Assembly (NCBI RefSeq): GCF_918797505.1
Contig: NC_092795.1
Span: 15,549,131-15,613,130 of the forward strand
Reading direction: 5' to 3'
Length of the DNA: 64,000 bases
Origin: Bemisia tabaci
Taxonomy: Eukaryota; Arthropoda; Insecta; Hemiptera; Aleyrodidae
The notes under the pieces are model-generated. The model did not search any database. It was not told the origin of the DNA and was given only the letters and a program-made list of their open reading frames with translations. Shown piece by piece: positions 36,101 through 48,200 of this stretch. A program made the translations under genes and the position numbers. How positions within the stretch are numbered: position 1 is the stretch's first letter; each line of letters begins with the position of its first letter.

Positions 36101-39100
36101 ACAATCATAATTTTTCTTTTATTTTTAGAATTCAGTTTAACACCAAGGGACCAAACTGTATTAAGGTAAAATGGGGAAAAAGGGCTTGAAATTCCTCTGC
36201 ACTAGTTGATATCAGGCATCAATTTTAACCTTTATTTTTGGGTTATTTCATGGCATAACAAGAAGTGACAAAATATCACAACCCATCTCAGATTTGCATG
36301 GTCCTTCTCTTTTTAATTGTTCTTTAGTTCAAAGTAAGAGAAAATCCAAATTTTTTGCTGAAATGCCCAATACGTTTTGAGAAAAAAATTATTCAAGTTT
36401 TGATGACTTTTGAAAAATGCATTTTCCAAATTACAGAATTGGGGATTAATTCAGCCTACTTGAAGCTAATCCTCTAGTGAAGAAAATTTGCTGTTGCTTA
36501 TCACTTGAGGAGTTTTACTCGAAATTATATTTGCTTATCTTACCAAGAACTCTTTTATTCCTTGAATGATTTGGAAAACTGTTCATTGCCTCCCTGAAGG
36601 TTTCATGTACATTTTAGCATTAAAAATTTGGATCCTGTGTAAACTATACGGCACATTTTCAGTGAGCTTTGAGTGGGCGTGTTGCTTAAAGATCTTATTA
36701 TCCATGTAAGTCAGTTAAGTTTTTCAACCATTAAATCAATTTTTCAGGCCTGCCGGGGAGATAAGCTGGATGGAGGTTTGAATTTGGTAAGCCGAACCCA
36801 AACAGACTCTGGGAAAGCAGGTTATAAAATTCCAACTCACGCAGATTTTCTCCTTGCATTCAGCACTTTTGAAGGTCAGTATGTAAATTTTTTGTTAAAT
36901 TAAGAAGGGGTTGAGAGTCTAAAAGCTCGTTCCACTCTAGAGTGTCTAGCAACCGGGAACACTTAGAGAGTAGTGCGCTGCCAGGACCCCCTGAGGACGC
37001 TTTGCGGACCTCTTGTGGGTTTATCTAAATAGAGTGGGCTCATGTAGGGACTGTGTTCTATGGATAGCCTTAATGGATTTTCCAAACTGTGAAAGAAGAT
37101 GAAATGTAGAAAAATCAATAATGTATCCTCAGAATTATCGAGGAAATAAGTAATAATGATACTTTACAGTACGACAGAAAATATTTTTATGAAGAGTGAT
37201 TAACGAAGAGTTATGTGCTCAGGATTATTGAGGCAGTCAAGAATCATGATACTTCACTATGAGAAAAAAACACAATTTTACAAACATTACATGACTATTA
37301 CTATTACTTTCAAAGTACTTGCCTTCATTTTTGACGCAAAGTTCCAGTCGTTCTCTCCACTTGACAAGAAAAGTTTTCTCGACTTCTTCTTGAGGGATGA
37401 ATTTAAGGAAATATTGAACGGCTGACTGAATTTCTTTGATTGAGTTAAATCTTCTGTCTCATAAATCTTTTTTAAGTTTTGAAAAAACGGAGTCCCCGGG
37501 GGAGGACAATACGCTCTTGCTTAATGAATTCTTGCGTAAAGAACCCCGCACAGAGCATGGGCTCAGCGGCTCTCTATGAAAGTCGATGAAACTTTAATAG
37601 ATTGATATAAAGTTCATAATTAAGGGAAAGCCAAAAAATTAGCTCACTTCTGCGAGTAGAATCCGAGATATTCACGATTGAACCCGGACTATTTTCTGTG
37701 CGGCGGAGGTAAATTCTCCGCGTCGTCTTACCTTGCTTGAACACTTCGGCCAGGAAACCCTCCTTCCCACCAGGTAACTACGATGTCGCATTGTTTACAC
37801 TCACTCCTTTCATTAGGACGCTCCGTTCGGGCTGTGCGATATGGAGTTCCCTCCTTCTCGCACCTCTCCTGTGCCGGCGCAGCCGGCCGGTTTAATCTGA
37901 AATGTAGTTGCTGAAACAGAATTGACAGATGCGGGGAGAGGGAGGGAGTGCGGCATTCGCACCGGCCGAGCGCATAAGCACCTATCTTCCCGTGAGTGAC
38001 GTGAGGTCTAATCGAGAACGCCGAACAACGAGAGGAAAGGGGACTCAGAATTACTCCGTCATGCTGCGGCATGATAGAAAATAGTCCGGATTCAATTGCG
38101 AATATCTCAGCTTCTACTCGCAAAAATGAGCTAATTCTTTGGCTTTCCCTTAATTATGAACTTTATAACAATCTATTAAAGTTTCATCGACTTTCATAGA
38201 GCCCATGCTCTGTGCAGGGTTCTTTCGCTGTGTGTGGTCGCGCATTCTCCTGATTCCGAAGCCAAGTCTTGCGAATTTCTGGACGCTTTCCTCTGATGTG
38301 TCTCTAGAGTTGTTGCAAGACTGTACAGTAATATTCTTTGTTGCCAACTTCATTCCATTGCATTCGTTTACCTGGAAAGAGTTTGATCTTTTGCCTTCCG
38401 CTCTTTAAGATTTTTCTTCAAAAAAAGGTGCCAGCAAAACGCCAGGTTCAATTTTTACATGTCAACTTTGAAGTGATATACCTTTGGCAATTTTTAAGTT
38501 AGAGACCTGCACTTGGTCTTCTTTTTAAAGCTAAAGATTCAATTTAGAGCCCCGCTTAAACTGCATGTCCATACCTCTTACCGTTTTCTCAAAAAAGGGA
38601 AGTGTGCAGTACTTTTGGGACAGCCTTTGTATATTATAGAGGAGGATTTACTTGAATTTTTCTCAGCTGGCCCTCAAAAAGAATCTATGTGCTAACTAAT
38701 CAAACAAATATTGATGTATAATCCAGCAAATCTCTTGAAAATTGACATATGAATACGTATTTAAATTAATTCCATATTACTAGCATAAAGAAGGAGATTT
38801 AGTAATCCTTTTTGATCATATATTCTTCATAAACCTAAGCCTTTGAACATGAATCGAAAAGTATAAGCACTAAAAAGCTTTAACTCTTTAAAATGTAATG
38901 CAAGAAATGTTTTAAGAGCATATTGCTCTTGGTGATTCAATCTGAGGTCATTATTTTTCTATTTTTGTTTCTTTTGAATAATCCTTGCTTGCTGTATGTC
39001 TTATCTTCAACTTGTATTTTGTCCAAAAAAGGGTTTTTTTCATTTCGCCATCCCGAAAATGGTACTTGGTTCATACAGAGTCTCTGTGAGGAGCTGAACG

Positions 39101-39297
39101 CGCATGGTACTTCAATGGATTTACTCAAGTTATTGACACGAGTTAGCCGTCGTGTGGCCATAAACTTCCAATCTTACAATGATTCCCAGCCTTGGTTTGA
39201 TGAGCAAAAACAAGTGCCCTCCATCAACTCCATGCTGATTCGAGATGTCTACTTTCGACCCAAGAGGCCTGCAATAGATTTGTCCCCAATGATTTGA
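30102..39297 (+). CDS. Effector caspase (Drice/caspase-1-like), five coding exons, 498 aa
   Basis: Cysteine-aspartate protease of the apoptosis pathway. Coding exons 30102-30784, 32275-32516, 35598-35776, 36748-36874 and 39032-39297 join in frame to 1497 nt with GT/AG introns. The large subunit begins around residue 240 (EEYNMNHARRGKAIIFNH). The catalytic His is residue 327 in VLTHG and the catalytic Cys is residue 370 in QACRG. TQTD at 385-388 looks like the inter-subunit cleavage site. The small subunit has the usual GTWFIQSLCEELN stretch. The QACRG pentapeptide and overall pattern fit effector caspases. Oddly, residues 1-228 form a long acidic then Pro/Ser-rich, GC-rich prodomain with no CARD or DED that I can see; ISDVID near residue 90 is a possible prodomain cut site. 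The start ATG has an in-frame TAG 21 nt upstream and an A at -3. An acceptor-like CAG at 30061-30063 suggests a further 5' UTR intron. Catalytic domain is certain; the joining of exon 1 is inferred from phase and splice sites. Confidence 0.9.
30811..31085 (+). mobile_element. CAGGGTGTCTAC-type element in caspase intron 1, copy 2
   Basis: Inverted ends CAGGGTGTCTAC and GTAGACACCCTG. ACCAT flanks both sides. It starts 26 bp after the caspase exon 1 donor, on the exon's side of intron 1. The short 5-6 bp flanks in both copies do not fit the 8 bp rule for hAT. Confidence 0.7.
31566..31677 (+). repeat. (TTATTC)n microsatellite in caspase intron 1
   Basis: About 18-19 uninterrupted hexamer units. 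Being a multiple of three, it opens long Phe-Leu, Leu-Ile and Ile-Arg frames that are not genes. Confidence 0.97.
32906..33106. mobile_element. ~200 bp foldback element in caspase intron 2
   Basis: GGAGGTGTTTGCATTTCGGG pairs with CCCGAAATGCAAACACCTCC; GATGACGTAGGTGGGTACA pairs likewise. Short loop near 33000. ATTATAAT-type sequence flanks both ends. Confidence 0.8.
33653..34838 (+). repeat. Tandem duplication in caspase intron 2, ~405 bp unit
   Basis: Two near-identical units, about 34050-34434 and 34435-34838, plus a partial unit at 33653-33789. Marker block ATCGTAGGAAAAGCTGAATT recurs. Each full unit contains a diverged copy of the 29029-29294 MITE, so the duplication followed that insertion. 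Confidence 0.8.
35913..36060 (+). mobile_element. 5'-truncated retroposon 3' end in caspase intron 3
   Basis: A 148 bp GC-richer insert ending in TTTATATATA is bracketed by an exact 13 bp direct repeat TATTCAACCATCC (35900-35912 and 36061-36073). Long target duplications and a simple 3' tail are the marks of target-primed reverse transcription. It is either a LINE 3' end or a SINE. Confidence 0.7.
37534..38228. mobile_element. ~690 bp element with ~160 bp inverted arms in caspase intron 4
   Basis: Left arm from AAAGAACCCCGCACAGAGC; right arm ending GCTCTGTGCAGGGTTCTTT. Arms extend to about 37705 and 38072. The unpaired core is GC-richer; the only sizeable frame in it has no recognisable product. 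Confidence 0.75.
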
Positions 39298-39840
39298 TGT
39301 TTTCAGTCAATTCATAGGTAAGTTATTTCAAGAACAATTCTTTCTACAGACGAAGATTTTTAACGTTTTATTTTTCCATGGAAAAAAAAAATACCTTGCT
39401 TGGACATTTTATTTTCCCGAAAGGAAAAGAATAACATGGGATTTGAGGCTATCTACATTTTTTAACTTTTTTTTAGACCTTAGAATTAGATAAGCTTTTA
39501 AAATGTATCTTTTTATGAACCAATTTTAAGCAAAGTAGGGCTTGAAATTGGATCCATCATAAGATTGATGATCCCGCTTATTACCAGAATAGGAGTTTAG
39601 ATGGATGGGCGTCCTCAAGTTCTTACGTTTTTTGGCCAAACGGAACCAAAAGTTTTCCGACTTATGACAGCAGGGCAACGCATAATTTCTTCAACTTCCA
39701 GGCAGAGGCTCCTTCGAAAAGCCCACTATTTTTCTATGCAATACTATAGGGAGAAATACCGTCACGCGAACACTATGAAATCCACTTTTCAGCCCTCTGG
39801 AACAACTTAATAAAAATGTAAATCAGTCAAATAAATAGCA
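39298..39840 (+). other. Probable caspase 3' UTR, possibly spliced, with two poly(A) signals
   Basis: A strong donor-like GTAAGT lies at 39318, 20 nt after the caspase stop codon, so the 3' UTR may contain an intron. Acceptor-like sites follow near 39476 and 39586. AATAAA hexamers occur at 39809-39814 and 39830-39835. An open frame of 69 codons (39601-39810) overlaps this stretch. I do not recognise its product, and a second frame is also open over much of it, so I do not call it a gene. Confidence 0.4.
39809..39835 (+). terminator. Candidate poly(A) signals of the caspase gene
   Basis: Two AATAAA hexamers, 39809-39814 and 39830-39835, lie about 0.5 kb after the caspase stop. They are the first close pair after the coding end. 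Use is inferred only. Confidence 0.35.
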
Positions 39841-41649
39841 ACTACAATATTTTATTTTTCTGTGCCTCTTTAGTAAATCTCCTTCCAGTGTCCTTATTTC
39901 ATGAGTCTTTTTTACTCTTTTTTTTCAGGAAAATTGTTTTTTTGCACCACGGAACCTTTTGCCATGTTGATGAAGAAGTGTGTGTATTGTTACTTACCTT
40001 CATTTTTATCTTTCTTCTTTTTTTGCATTTTATATCTAGTTATATTTTTTAGTACGTAAGAAACGTTATTTTTTATGTAGAGTTTATAACATGGTTTCAA
40101 AAGGTATGCTGAAGTTTCAGTGCTTGCTGTGCTGAATATCATGAAAGTTTTTCTGAAGAACTGAAACTTACAGATGTTTGCTACTCAATAATTTGATGCA
40201 CTTGTTGCCTCTCTTAAATTTTTGCATGAAAGTGTCAAGCTTTTTAAATATCTAGAAAGTTACTGATAGTTTTCAGGTTATAAGGGATGTCACCAACGAA
40301 ATTTCAGTAAAATTACTGAAGAGATGAAACTTTTGAGTGTCTGTTCTTTCTCAGAGAAAACTTGTACTCAAAAATTGAAACCATCTATCTTAAAATTTGA
40401 AACGTCAAAAAAAAAAATACAATTAATAAGTATAAAGGATAGGCTGCCAGATGCAACAGATCTTGCATGTAACATCGATAGAATGCTCTTTTTACAAAAA
40501 CATTCCATCCGGTTTTATATACATGGTGCATTTATTAATCATTTTCCCTGTAAAAAATGAAACCAAAAATCAAATCAAAATGCTCTGTTTGCCACCTTTA
40601 TCTAAAATCTCATAAAAATATAAAAAAGGCAAAAAAAGTAAAAAAAAAAATTAATATATTTGTTTTTGTGCTTAATTTGATTTGTAAAACGAGAAAAGTT
40701 TCATTAAAAACAATTCGAACACTTACACTGATCGACACATAAAAATGCTCTCAAGTTTTGACGGCAGAAATTTACTAATTTTGGATTGTTGAGTCAAAAA
40801 AGAACCTCTGTTTTTCATTATTGGTCTCCGCTTTTGGGTGCAATCTCTCTTGCATAACCCCAAATGAAACCATGTCAACCATATGCAATTCTCTTATAAA
40901 ACTGATCAAATTTGTTTTTGTGGGTAAGAAAGGATCTATTTTTTTACCCAGGTGTCTGCTGAAACTTTTCCTACTTACTTTTTGCCGCTGAAACGACCTC
41001 TATTTCTTTTCATTACAAATAATTAGTAGTTGATGACAACAGACTAAGGTCATTTTCGGCTTCAGCAGAAAAAAGTATGGGAACAGTGCCCCAATTGGAC
41101 TACTTGTTCTTAAAATTTACCCTTACTTTTTAGGTGAAAAACAATTTAATCAATTTTTTATGGTGATGACATGAGGTTCAATTGGTTCTATAGGGGTTGC
41201 GGAGTGCATGCTAACTGGAGGCTTATACAGTGAAGTGGAATTCATTTTCGGACCTAGCTATCTAAAATTAATAAGGCTCGGCCATCAAATCTTAAAGGCA
41301 TTTTTCCGGTTTTTTTTTTTTTTTGGTAGGTCAGTGTTATGATTGCAAGTACTTACTTAAAACTTGAGGTGCATTTAATGTTGCATTTTTAGTGTAGTAA
41401 AATGTATTTTTGATGAAAGTATTATGTAGGTACATTTCATTCATTCGTCTCAAATTGCTATGTAATGTATGGATCTCAAAAGTTAGATGTAGAGTGATTT
41501 TCTTTCATGTAATCTTCAAATAATTTTAATTTACTTTTAAGGAATTGTTGCATTTAGCCCAGTCAAAACCCTTGCGGAAGAATATATAATTGAGTTTTCA
41601 GTTACCTCTGAAAAGAACAAAAAAAAATAATTCCGGAAAGTTTGAATTG

Positions 41650-42310
41650 CCGCTTTTTCAATGCAAAATTAAAGTGTAAAAAGTATAAAAAAAGATCTTT
41701 TATCCCCATAACTTTTTTCTTTTACTTAGATGCTTTTTTATGCGCCAGTATTTTTTCATGATTTGTATGACTATCCAGTCTCTGACTGCTCTCAAGTCTC
41801 CATTCTATCAACTTACTTTCAGTGCTTTTCTTCCCCTGTGTAAAAATATTTTCCACACGGCTCCCTTTTTTATTTTTTAAATTGGTTTTTTGTCAGATAA
41901 GTTGGCAGTTATTTACCGTTTGCAAGCAACTGCACTGCTGTCATCCATTAGTGATCAAGGATCGACTGAGTGCTACAACAACGCTGTGCTGCTGTTGTGC
42001 ACTGCAATGGGAAACTAGTACCTTCTTCTTAGGAAATTTTGCTTTTGTCCACTCCGTGTGAAAGTCTAAAGTAAACAACTGCTAATTTATTTGAAACGAG
42101 TTCTACTTGCCTCTGTTTCAATGCAAAATACAAATGTAAAAAATATAAAAAAGAAGATTTTTTTGGAAATGCGAGGATGCTTTTTTATGCGCCCATGTTT
42201 TTTTATGATATGACTTTATACAGTCTGTGAACGCGTTCAAACCTCCATTTTATCAACTTACCTTGGTGTTAGTTTCCCCCTATTTTTACATATTTTCTGA
42301 TGATTGAAAA
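41650..42310 (+). repeat. Direct duplication of ~200 bp in the intergenic region
   Basis: Segments at about 41655-41860 and 42115-42310 share TTTCAATGCAAAATnnAA, GATGCTTTTTTATGCGCC and CTCCATTnTATCAACTTAC in the same order. A faint third copy lies near 42470. Confidence 0.65.
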
Positions 42311-43649
42311 TAAGCTAATTTTCAATTATACTTAAGGCAATCAAACTTTTTGTCGAGACTGTTTCAAAATTGTGTCTTTCATTTAGCATAATTATTTCTC
42401 TCTCAGCTCATATCCTCAAATGTTTAGCTCAATTTACTAGGTACTCTTAATTATTGTTTTTAAATGTATGTATGCTTTAATATTGGTTTTTATGTGCCCA
42501 GATTCTTTCATCAGTAAGCGACTGTTTCAAAATGTTTCTTTCTAATTTCTAAGGGAATTTTGTAGGGATGGATCTCAAAAATTATTTTGCTAGATTATTT
42601 CATTCACACCAAGTCACTTATTTCTTTTAGATATTTATGTTTTTATAACTCAAAAGAACAAACCGTCTTATTTTTAAATTGTGGAATGTAAAAAATTGCC
42701 AATCATAAGACTGCTCTTTTGCTTCAATGCCACTTTATCTCATTCGTCTGGTTCAAATTAGAAATTTGTTAAATCTTAAAGTGTCATTCTTCGAAGAGAG
42801 AGAGAGCACTGGTAATTTACTTTCTCAATTGTTTTTGCAGCCAGGCTACTGCTTAGTTAAATGGAGTAAGAAATTAAGCATTTCAAAATGTTTCATGCAG
42901 ATATGTTTTTACAGTGTTTTTTTATATATATTTCTCAAACAAACTTGTGAACTGAGCAAGTTTTCATTTTATTTTTTGTAAATGTATTATACTTTTTAAT
43001 TCATCATTTGTCGGCTAAAAATAGACTGATTTAGTGGGCTACGGCATTGGTGCAGTTGTAAAAAAATATAACCTTGTCTTTGATCCACGCCCTTTGAACC
43101 ATAATGATAACATGCCTTTTAAGTGTTTCTTGCAGTGAAAATTTTTGATGTTTAATAAGTTATTAATTGACTTATAATTTATCAATGACTAATTTGTAAT
43201 GAATTAACAGAATTAACTTTACATATTTGTCTCTGGAATTTGTACACGAGGTTATGTTTAATTGTATTTGTTTGAACCATCGCAAACTGATGTGTCCAAT
43301 ACTGCAAGAATGTCGTAGCCACTAAATCTGCCTTTTCTAATAAATCTAATGGATTTTTTCAAATTCTCATCGATTCCAGCATGATAAATACCTTTTTCTG
43401 ATATTAAAAAAGCAGTACAATTTTTCACCAAGTTTCAAGCATGGCATAATGAGCTGTTAATCAGGGCAGTGAAATTTTCCAATCCTCCTCCTCTTATTGC
43501 CTCCCCCCCCCCTCCCCCCCAACTTTCATATGATGTTGTGAAAGTCCCCCAATAGTGCTTAAAGTTGCATGTGGATGAGACGACAAGACGTTTTTCATCG
43601 CCTTGGTCATCCGAAGTATTCTGTTAATTTTTCCTTCCATTTTTTAATC

Positions 43650-43806
43650 ATGATATCTAATTATGTGAAATTATTTGCTGTTCTAGTAATATACTGTGTG
43701 GCAAACGTCCTCTGTTCAATTTTGATTGGAGGATTTAGACTCAATTTTATGTATGAGGACCTTTCCGACGGAATAAAATACATCTATGTCAACGATGCTA
43801 AGATTG
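43650..43806 (+). other. Candidate first exon of a secreted or membrane protein, unrecognised
   Basis: From ATG at 43650 the frame reads MISNYVKLFAVLVIYCVANV, a hydrophobic stretch like a signal peptide or membrane helix, followed by a hydrophilic segment with FMYEDLSDGIKYIYVNDAKI. A donor-like GTACGT follows at 43807. The frame stops at 43826 if unspliced. I find no convincing second exon and do not recognise the product. Confidence 0.2.
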
Positions 43807-46800
43807 TACGTACCTTCAACTGTTGAGTCCGTTAAAAACTATACGCTCTATTCTGCTATTCCTCTCATTTTGTCTCCATTATTCTGAATATTTTGGCAGA
43901 AGAAATGTATGATGTAAAATATTCTGGATGCTTGTAAAGGAAAAAAAAGTTGCACAATTCAAGCAATGTCTAAGCACTTGGGTTTATGCTGTCCCACAGG
44001 AAAGGTCCTCGCTTACAAAACAAATAAAAAACTAAATTATCTCCTGTCGTAAAACCTTACACTCATCCTTTAAGACTTTCTTTCTATGCACTTGATCATC
44101 AAGACTATTTTATCAGCGGTCATCGAAATAACAAATTAAAATTGATAATAGCTCAAAAACGATAGTTCACAGGTGAAATTGAATGATTAATAAACGGTTA
44201 CTTGAATACTGCTTGTAAATTTTACAAGCTTTAAGAACTTTTCATTTTCAGAGATCTCTGAAAACAGCATGGATAGGAGATTTCTAGCCTCGTAATTTGA
44301 AACGAAAATTTTTAAGATAAATTAGATGTCCCTAGTTTTAAAATTATATTTTATTGAAGTCAACTGGCAGTTCATACCGCTCTGATTTTTAAGCCCTTAA
44401 GAGAGTTCAACCTTGGTTCACTGTATCCAGTTCCTGGTCATCTAAGCCACTGCAAATTTAAACTGTGCTTTTTGTGTTCACTAGTCCATCTTTTTGTCTG
44501 ATTACGCTCGGAATGTAATGTCATGTGGATGTAAAGCCAATGTAGACAAAATTTAGAAATATTTTATCCAAGAATCTCATCTTGCCCTCTCTAGTGAATT
44601 TTTCACTACAATCTTTGATGACAATTTTTTCCATGCTGCCAAAAAATACATGGTACTTGTTACTTACATAAGTGGCAACTTATATCTCTGTGCTCTCTTG
44701 CCTAACTGTCAATTCTCTCCAGCGCTTCTCTCTTACAGCACAATGATGGCTAAACATTATATTTTTTTAACTGTCCATTAATTGTATTAATGGAATTTTC
44801 TGATGTACTTTGTGGTCTTTCAAGTAGGGAATAAAAAATGAAAAAATTATCTGTAAATAAATATTTTTAGCTAAATCCCCAATGTCTTTCTTAGATTTCA
44901 AAGTGTATTTTTGTGGTATGTATTTTTAAATTTTATACTCTGTATAGTTTTATTATGATTGCTTCTCTTTGTTTGGAGCAGTGTGTATGGCTAAAATTGT
45001 GAGTCTTTAAAACAGCCAATGCTTGTAATGTTTCAGTGCTTTTAAAGTTGATTTTAATTATATACATTTCTTTTATTATTACTTTTTTATTTTTGGCTGA
45101 TTTAATATTACAACCTAAGTGTTCAAAAAAGGGAAAAATTTAGTCTCTAATGTAGAAGATGTTTTTTTTTTCTCACTCATCCTGTGAATGCAACAAAATA
45201 TCAGTGTTGAGTTGCTTTTATTCAAGCCACTGCCCCCCCCCCCCCTTTCCAGAAGAACTTATGGTAAGGTAATGATCAAATCAATTCATCAGCTCTTGTT
45301 TCTCTGTAATGGACTCAATCTAATGTTTTAAAGAATGAAAATTTCAAAAGTCGGGTAGTAACCCTCCTGAGCACTTTTTTCACAAAAATAACAATTTCAA
45401 CAAAGCTAGTTTTTGCCTGTTCTTAATTTGAGAAAAAAAAGTGAGGAATCTGCAATTCGATTGAATTTTCAGAGTTGTTTTGAAAACATCAAGTAATTCA
45501 AAACTTCTCATATTGGAACCGGGTCTTCATTCTTGAAAAATAATAGTAGATTCTGAGCAAAAATTCTGTGTAATTTTGTTTTCAATTTTTCGTTGAAGGC
45601 ATGTTTTCATCACTTTTAAAGACTCCAGTTTTTGCTTCATTAGCTTCATATCTTTTTCATTTTGTTATACTTAATTTTTTATACTATTTTTAGTTCTCAT
45701 CTCATAATTTTAATCTCTGTTTGTTCATTTTTTTAGTTAATTTTTCTTCACTTCTAATGAAAGAATGGCTTATCTGTTTTGAAAGGAAAATGTCAAAATT
45801 AATGTTCTATTGAACCTTAAGTTGTAATCAATAAAATCTCTCTTTCATTAAATTGTGTCAGTGTTTTTCATGTTTACCCACTCCGAATCTTAATTAGTGA
45901 TAGTGTCTATAAGGCTTTGTTTGTGCATCGCAAAAATTTTCCATGCTAAATTTTAGGCATTCCGTGATCTTTTCTCTTTAGGTATGGGAGAATTAAAAGA
46001 CTGTAGAAAACTGCAAAATTGAACCAAGCAGAAATTTAGCAGAAATGCATCAGGTCACATCAAGTGTGGACCGAGATAAAGAGGTTTGAAGTTTTATTCC
46101 TTCGTAAGACTTAATGTTAAGGATAAAGTTCAATGAACATTTTCACATTTTATTATATTATTTCTGGACAATGAAGTTTTGATAGGAGAAAATGTAAGCC
46201 CAACTTATTTATTTCACAACTACTCGCAACTTAATTTTTGCCAAAATGTGACTCAGTGTGTTTCTATTGGACTCGGCACAATTGATTTAGTACCTTTTAT
46301 ATCACTAAGAAACATCTTAATCCTTGGGAAAAACTCAAGGCATCCCCAGCTTAGGAGGCGGCGGTGGAAAGGGGGGGGGGGGGAGGTAAATGACATTTGT
46401 CTGATGAATTCTCTTCTCAGGAGCAATTTCCAGCTGTCCTAACTGAGAAATTGACTGAAATACTATTTAAAGATAAAAGAAATGATCTGGACCGTTTTAG
46501 CAACATCCTTAACAATTTCTGCAGGGGGCTATGCAGATCTTTGAGGGGAAGGGGAGACTCTCTTAGTTTCACCCACTGTAATGACACTGTTTATAATCAT
46601 TGCGAGTCAGTGAGGTTGTCAGTCTAGGCTAGAGCCTCTCGCCTGTCAAAACTAGGTGAAAATAACTTAACTCAAAAGGAAGTTTGTACCCAGGATTTGT
46701 GTACCTTTCAAGCCAATTCATTAGTAGGTATATTTTTCCTTCTTTAACTGCGTTTACTTAGAAAAGATCTGTTACCTAACATGCACTTCCATAAGATCTT

Positions 46801-47459
46801 AAAAAATCCTCAAGCCTGATTTCAGCTCGATCCCTCAGTTTTTTTTTGCTGCAGGTCAGTAAAGATTAAAAAATAGGTAGCGAAAATCCACGGGAAAAAT
46901 TACAAGTTCTTGTGAGGAAAGACCAACGGGTACAAAATTGACTTAACGTGCCGCGTATCATTGTACCAGGTAAAGTATAGATGTGCGGCTGCTATTTGGA
47001 TTGCATTTAGCAAAAAGGAACCAGCGCAATCACAGTGTTGCTAAAACGTCGCTTCTTCACAATTATCTAAAAAATGTCCCAAAGTAGTAAATAGTTCTTG
47101 CATCCCACCAAAAAATTGTTAATTTTAAAGGGAAATAATTGAGTAAATTTTAATACTGTACATATTTTTGGTATTTATAAAAGTAAATAATTAGAGTTGC
47201 CCGATTTTGAAAACAATTGAATCACGCTGGTTCGTTTCTGCTAAATGCGACCGATTTAAAGGTTGGTGCAGAGGAAATTCTGTGCGTTTCGTATATGCTC
47301 AGTTCAGTAATATGACATTCCCAAATTTTGAAATTCCCGCTTAAATTCTGTTTAGCTCAATCAGCCAATCACAAAAATTTTGACTCAAAACACACCAATC
47401 ACACTTTGAGCTGAAATCAGCTGACATCCAACAGTTCAAGGTCATCGTCGACGAATGAA

Positions 47460-48200
47460 AACAACAGTTACACAACAATCAAAACAAAGAAGATAACAGA
47501 TATCAAGAAAACACGCTCTCTCATCTTCATCTCTCTCGCTGTATGTATCAATTTTCGAATGTCATCCTACGTTTCTCCCTCGAGCTACGAGAACAAATCC
47601 TTTGTCGTCGCACACTTCGAGTCACTGTTTTTAGTTTTGTTCCAGTTTATTTCTTACTTTTCTGAATGAGAGTTGAAGTCTAATTCCTCTGGAGGGGTAA
47701 GTAAGTTTCTCCATCCTCTAAGTATTTTTCTTGCAACTTTTGTAAGCAACTTCTCCCATTTTTCAAAAATCAATTTGTTCATTATCTGTCGAGAGCAAAG
47801 GTAATTTCCTCTTGATAAGATGAGGTTCAGCAGCTTGCCCCGTTTAATCGCATTCTTTACCGTGAGGATGTTCTACTTTTCTGTACCTTTGAGTCTGATC
47901 CGAGGCATTTAGTACCTACCTAGTCCAATTATTTTCGATTGACCAATTTTTTAACTCAAATTTTAGTACTGTAACTGAGAAACACCAAAATTATTTAACA
48001 CACAGAAAAAGAAAGAAATGTACTGGAAGTAAAAATATACCTAATTTAGCCGATACGTTCATAAGGGTAAATTTTAGGAGGTTCTTATTTTTTGAACACC
48101 TAATAGAATTATTCACCATTTTTTGCCTCATCAGTACCTAATATTTTGCACAGAATTAATATCATTTTTTTATTCACCAGCTTGAGTAATTTATCCAAAC
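47460..48200 (+). promoter_or_regulatory. Cathepsin B 5' UTR with a probable leader intron
   Basis: A perfect-looking donor (GTAAGTAAG) starts at 47697, after a pyrimidine- and CT-rich block. A pyrimidine tract ending in CACCAG at 48180 lies 20 nt before the start codon. I infer a noncoding first exon ending at 47696 and a 484 bp leader intron at 47697-48180. The transcription start is not visible; it probably lies between about 47,460 and 47,640. Confidence 0.5.

Larger units (their letters stand above)
39841..47459. other. AT-rich intergenic region between caspase and cathepsin B
   Basis: Apart from the direct duplication at 41650-42310, the candidate exon at 43650 and C or G tracts at 43501, 45233 and 46371, nothing supportable. 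Open frames are short and AT-driven. Confidence 0.45.

Noticed and set aside
37728..38123. 131-codon minus-strand frame inside the intron 4 element
   Set aside because: No recognisable domain; it spans the GC-rich core and one arm of an inverted-repeat element.
39601..39810. RLMTAG-like stretch reminiscent of SNF2 helicase C-terminal motifs
   Set aside because: The match is about six residues with no helicase motifs around it, and it lies in the presumed 3' UTR.
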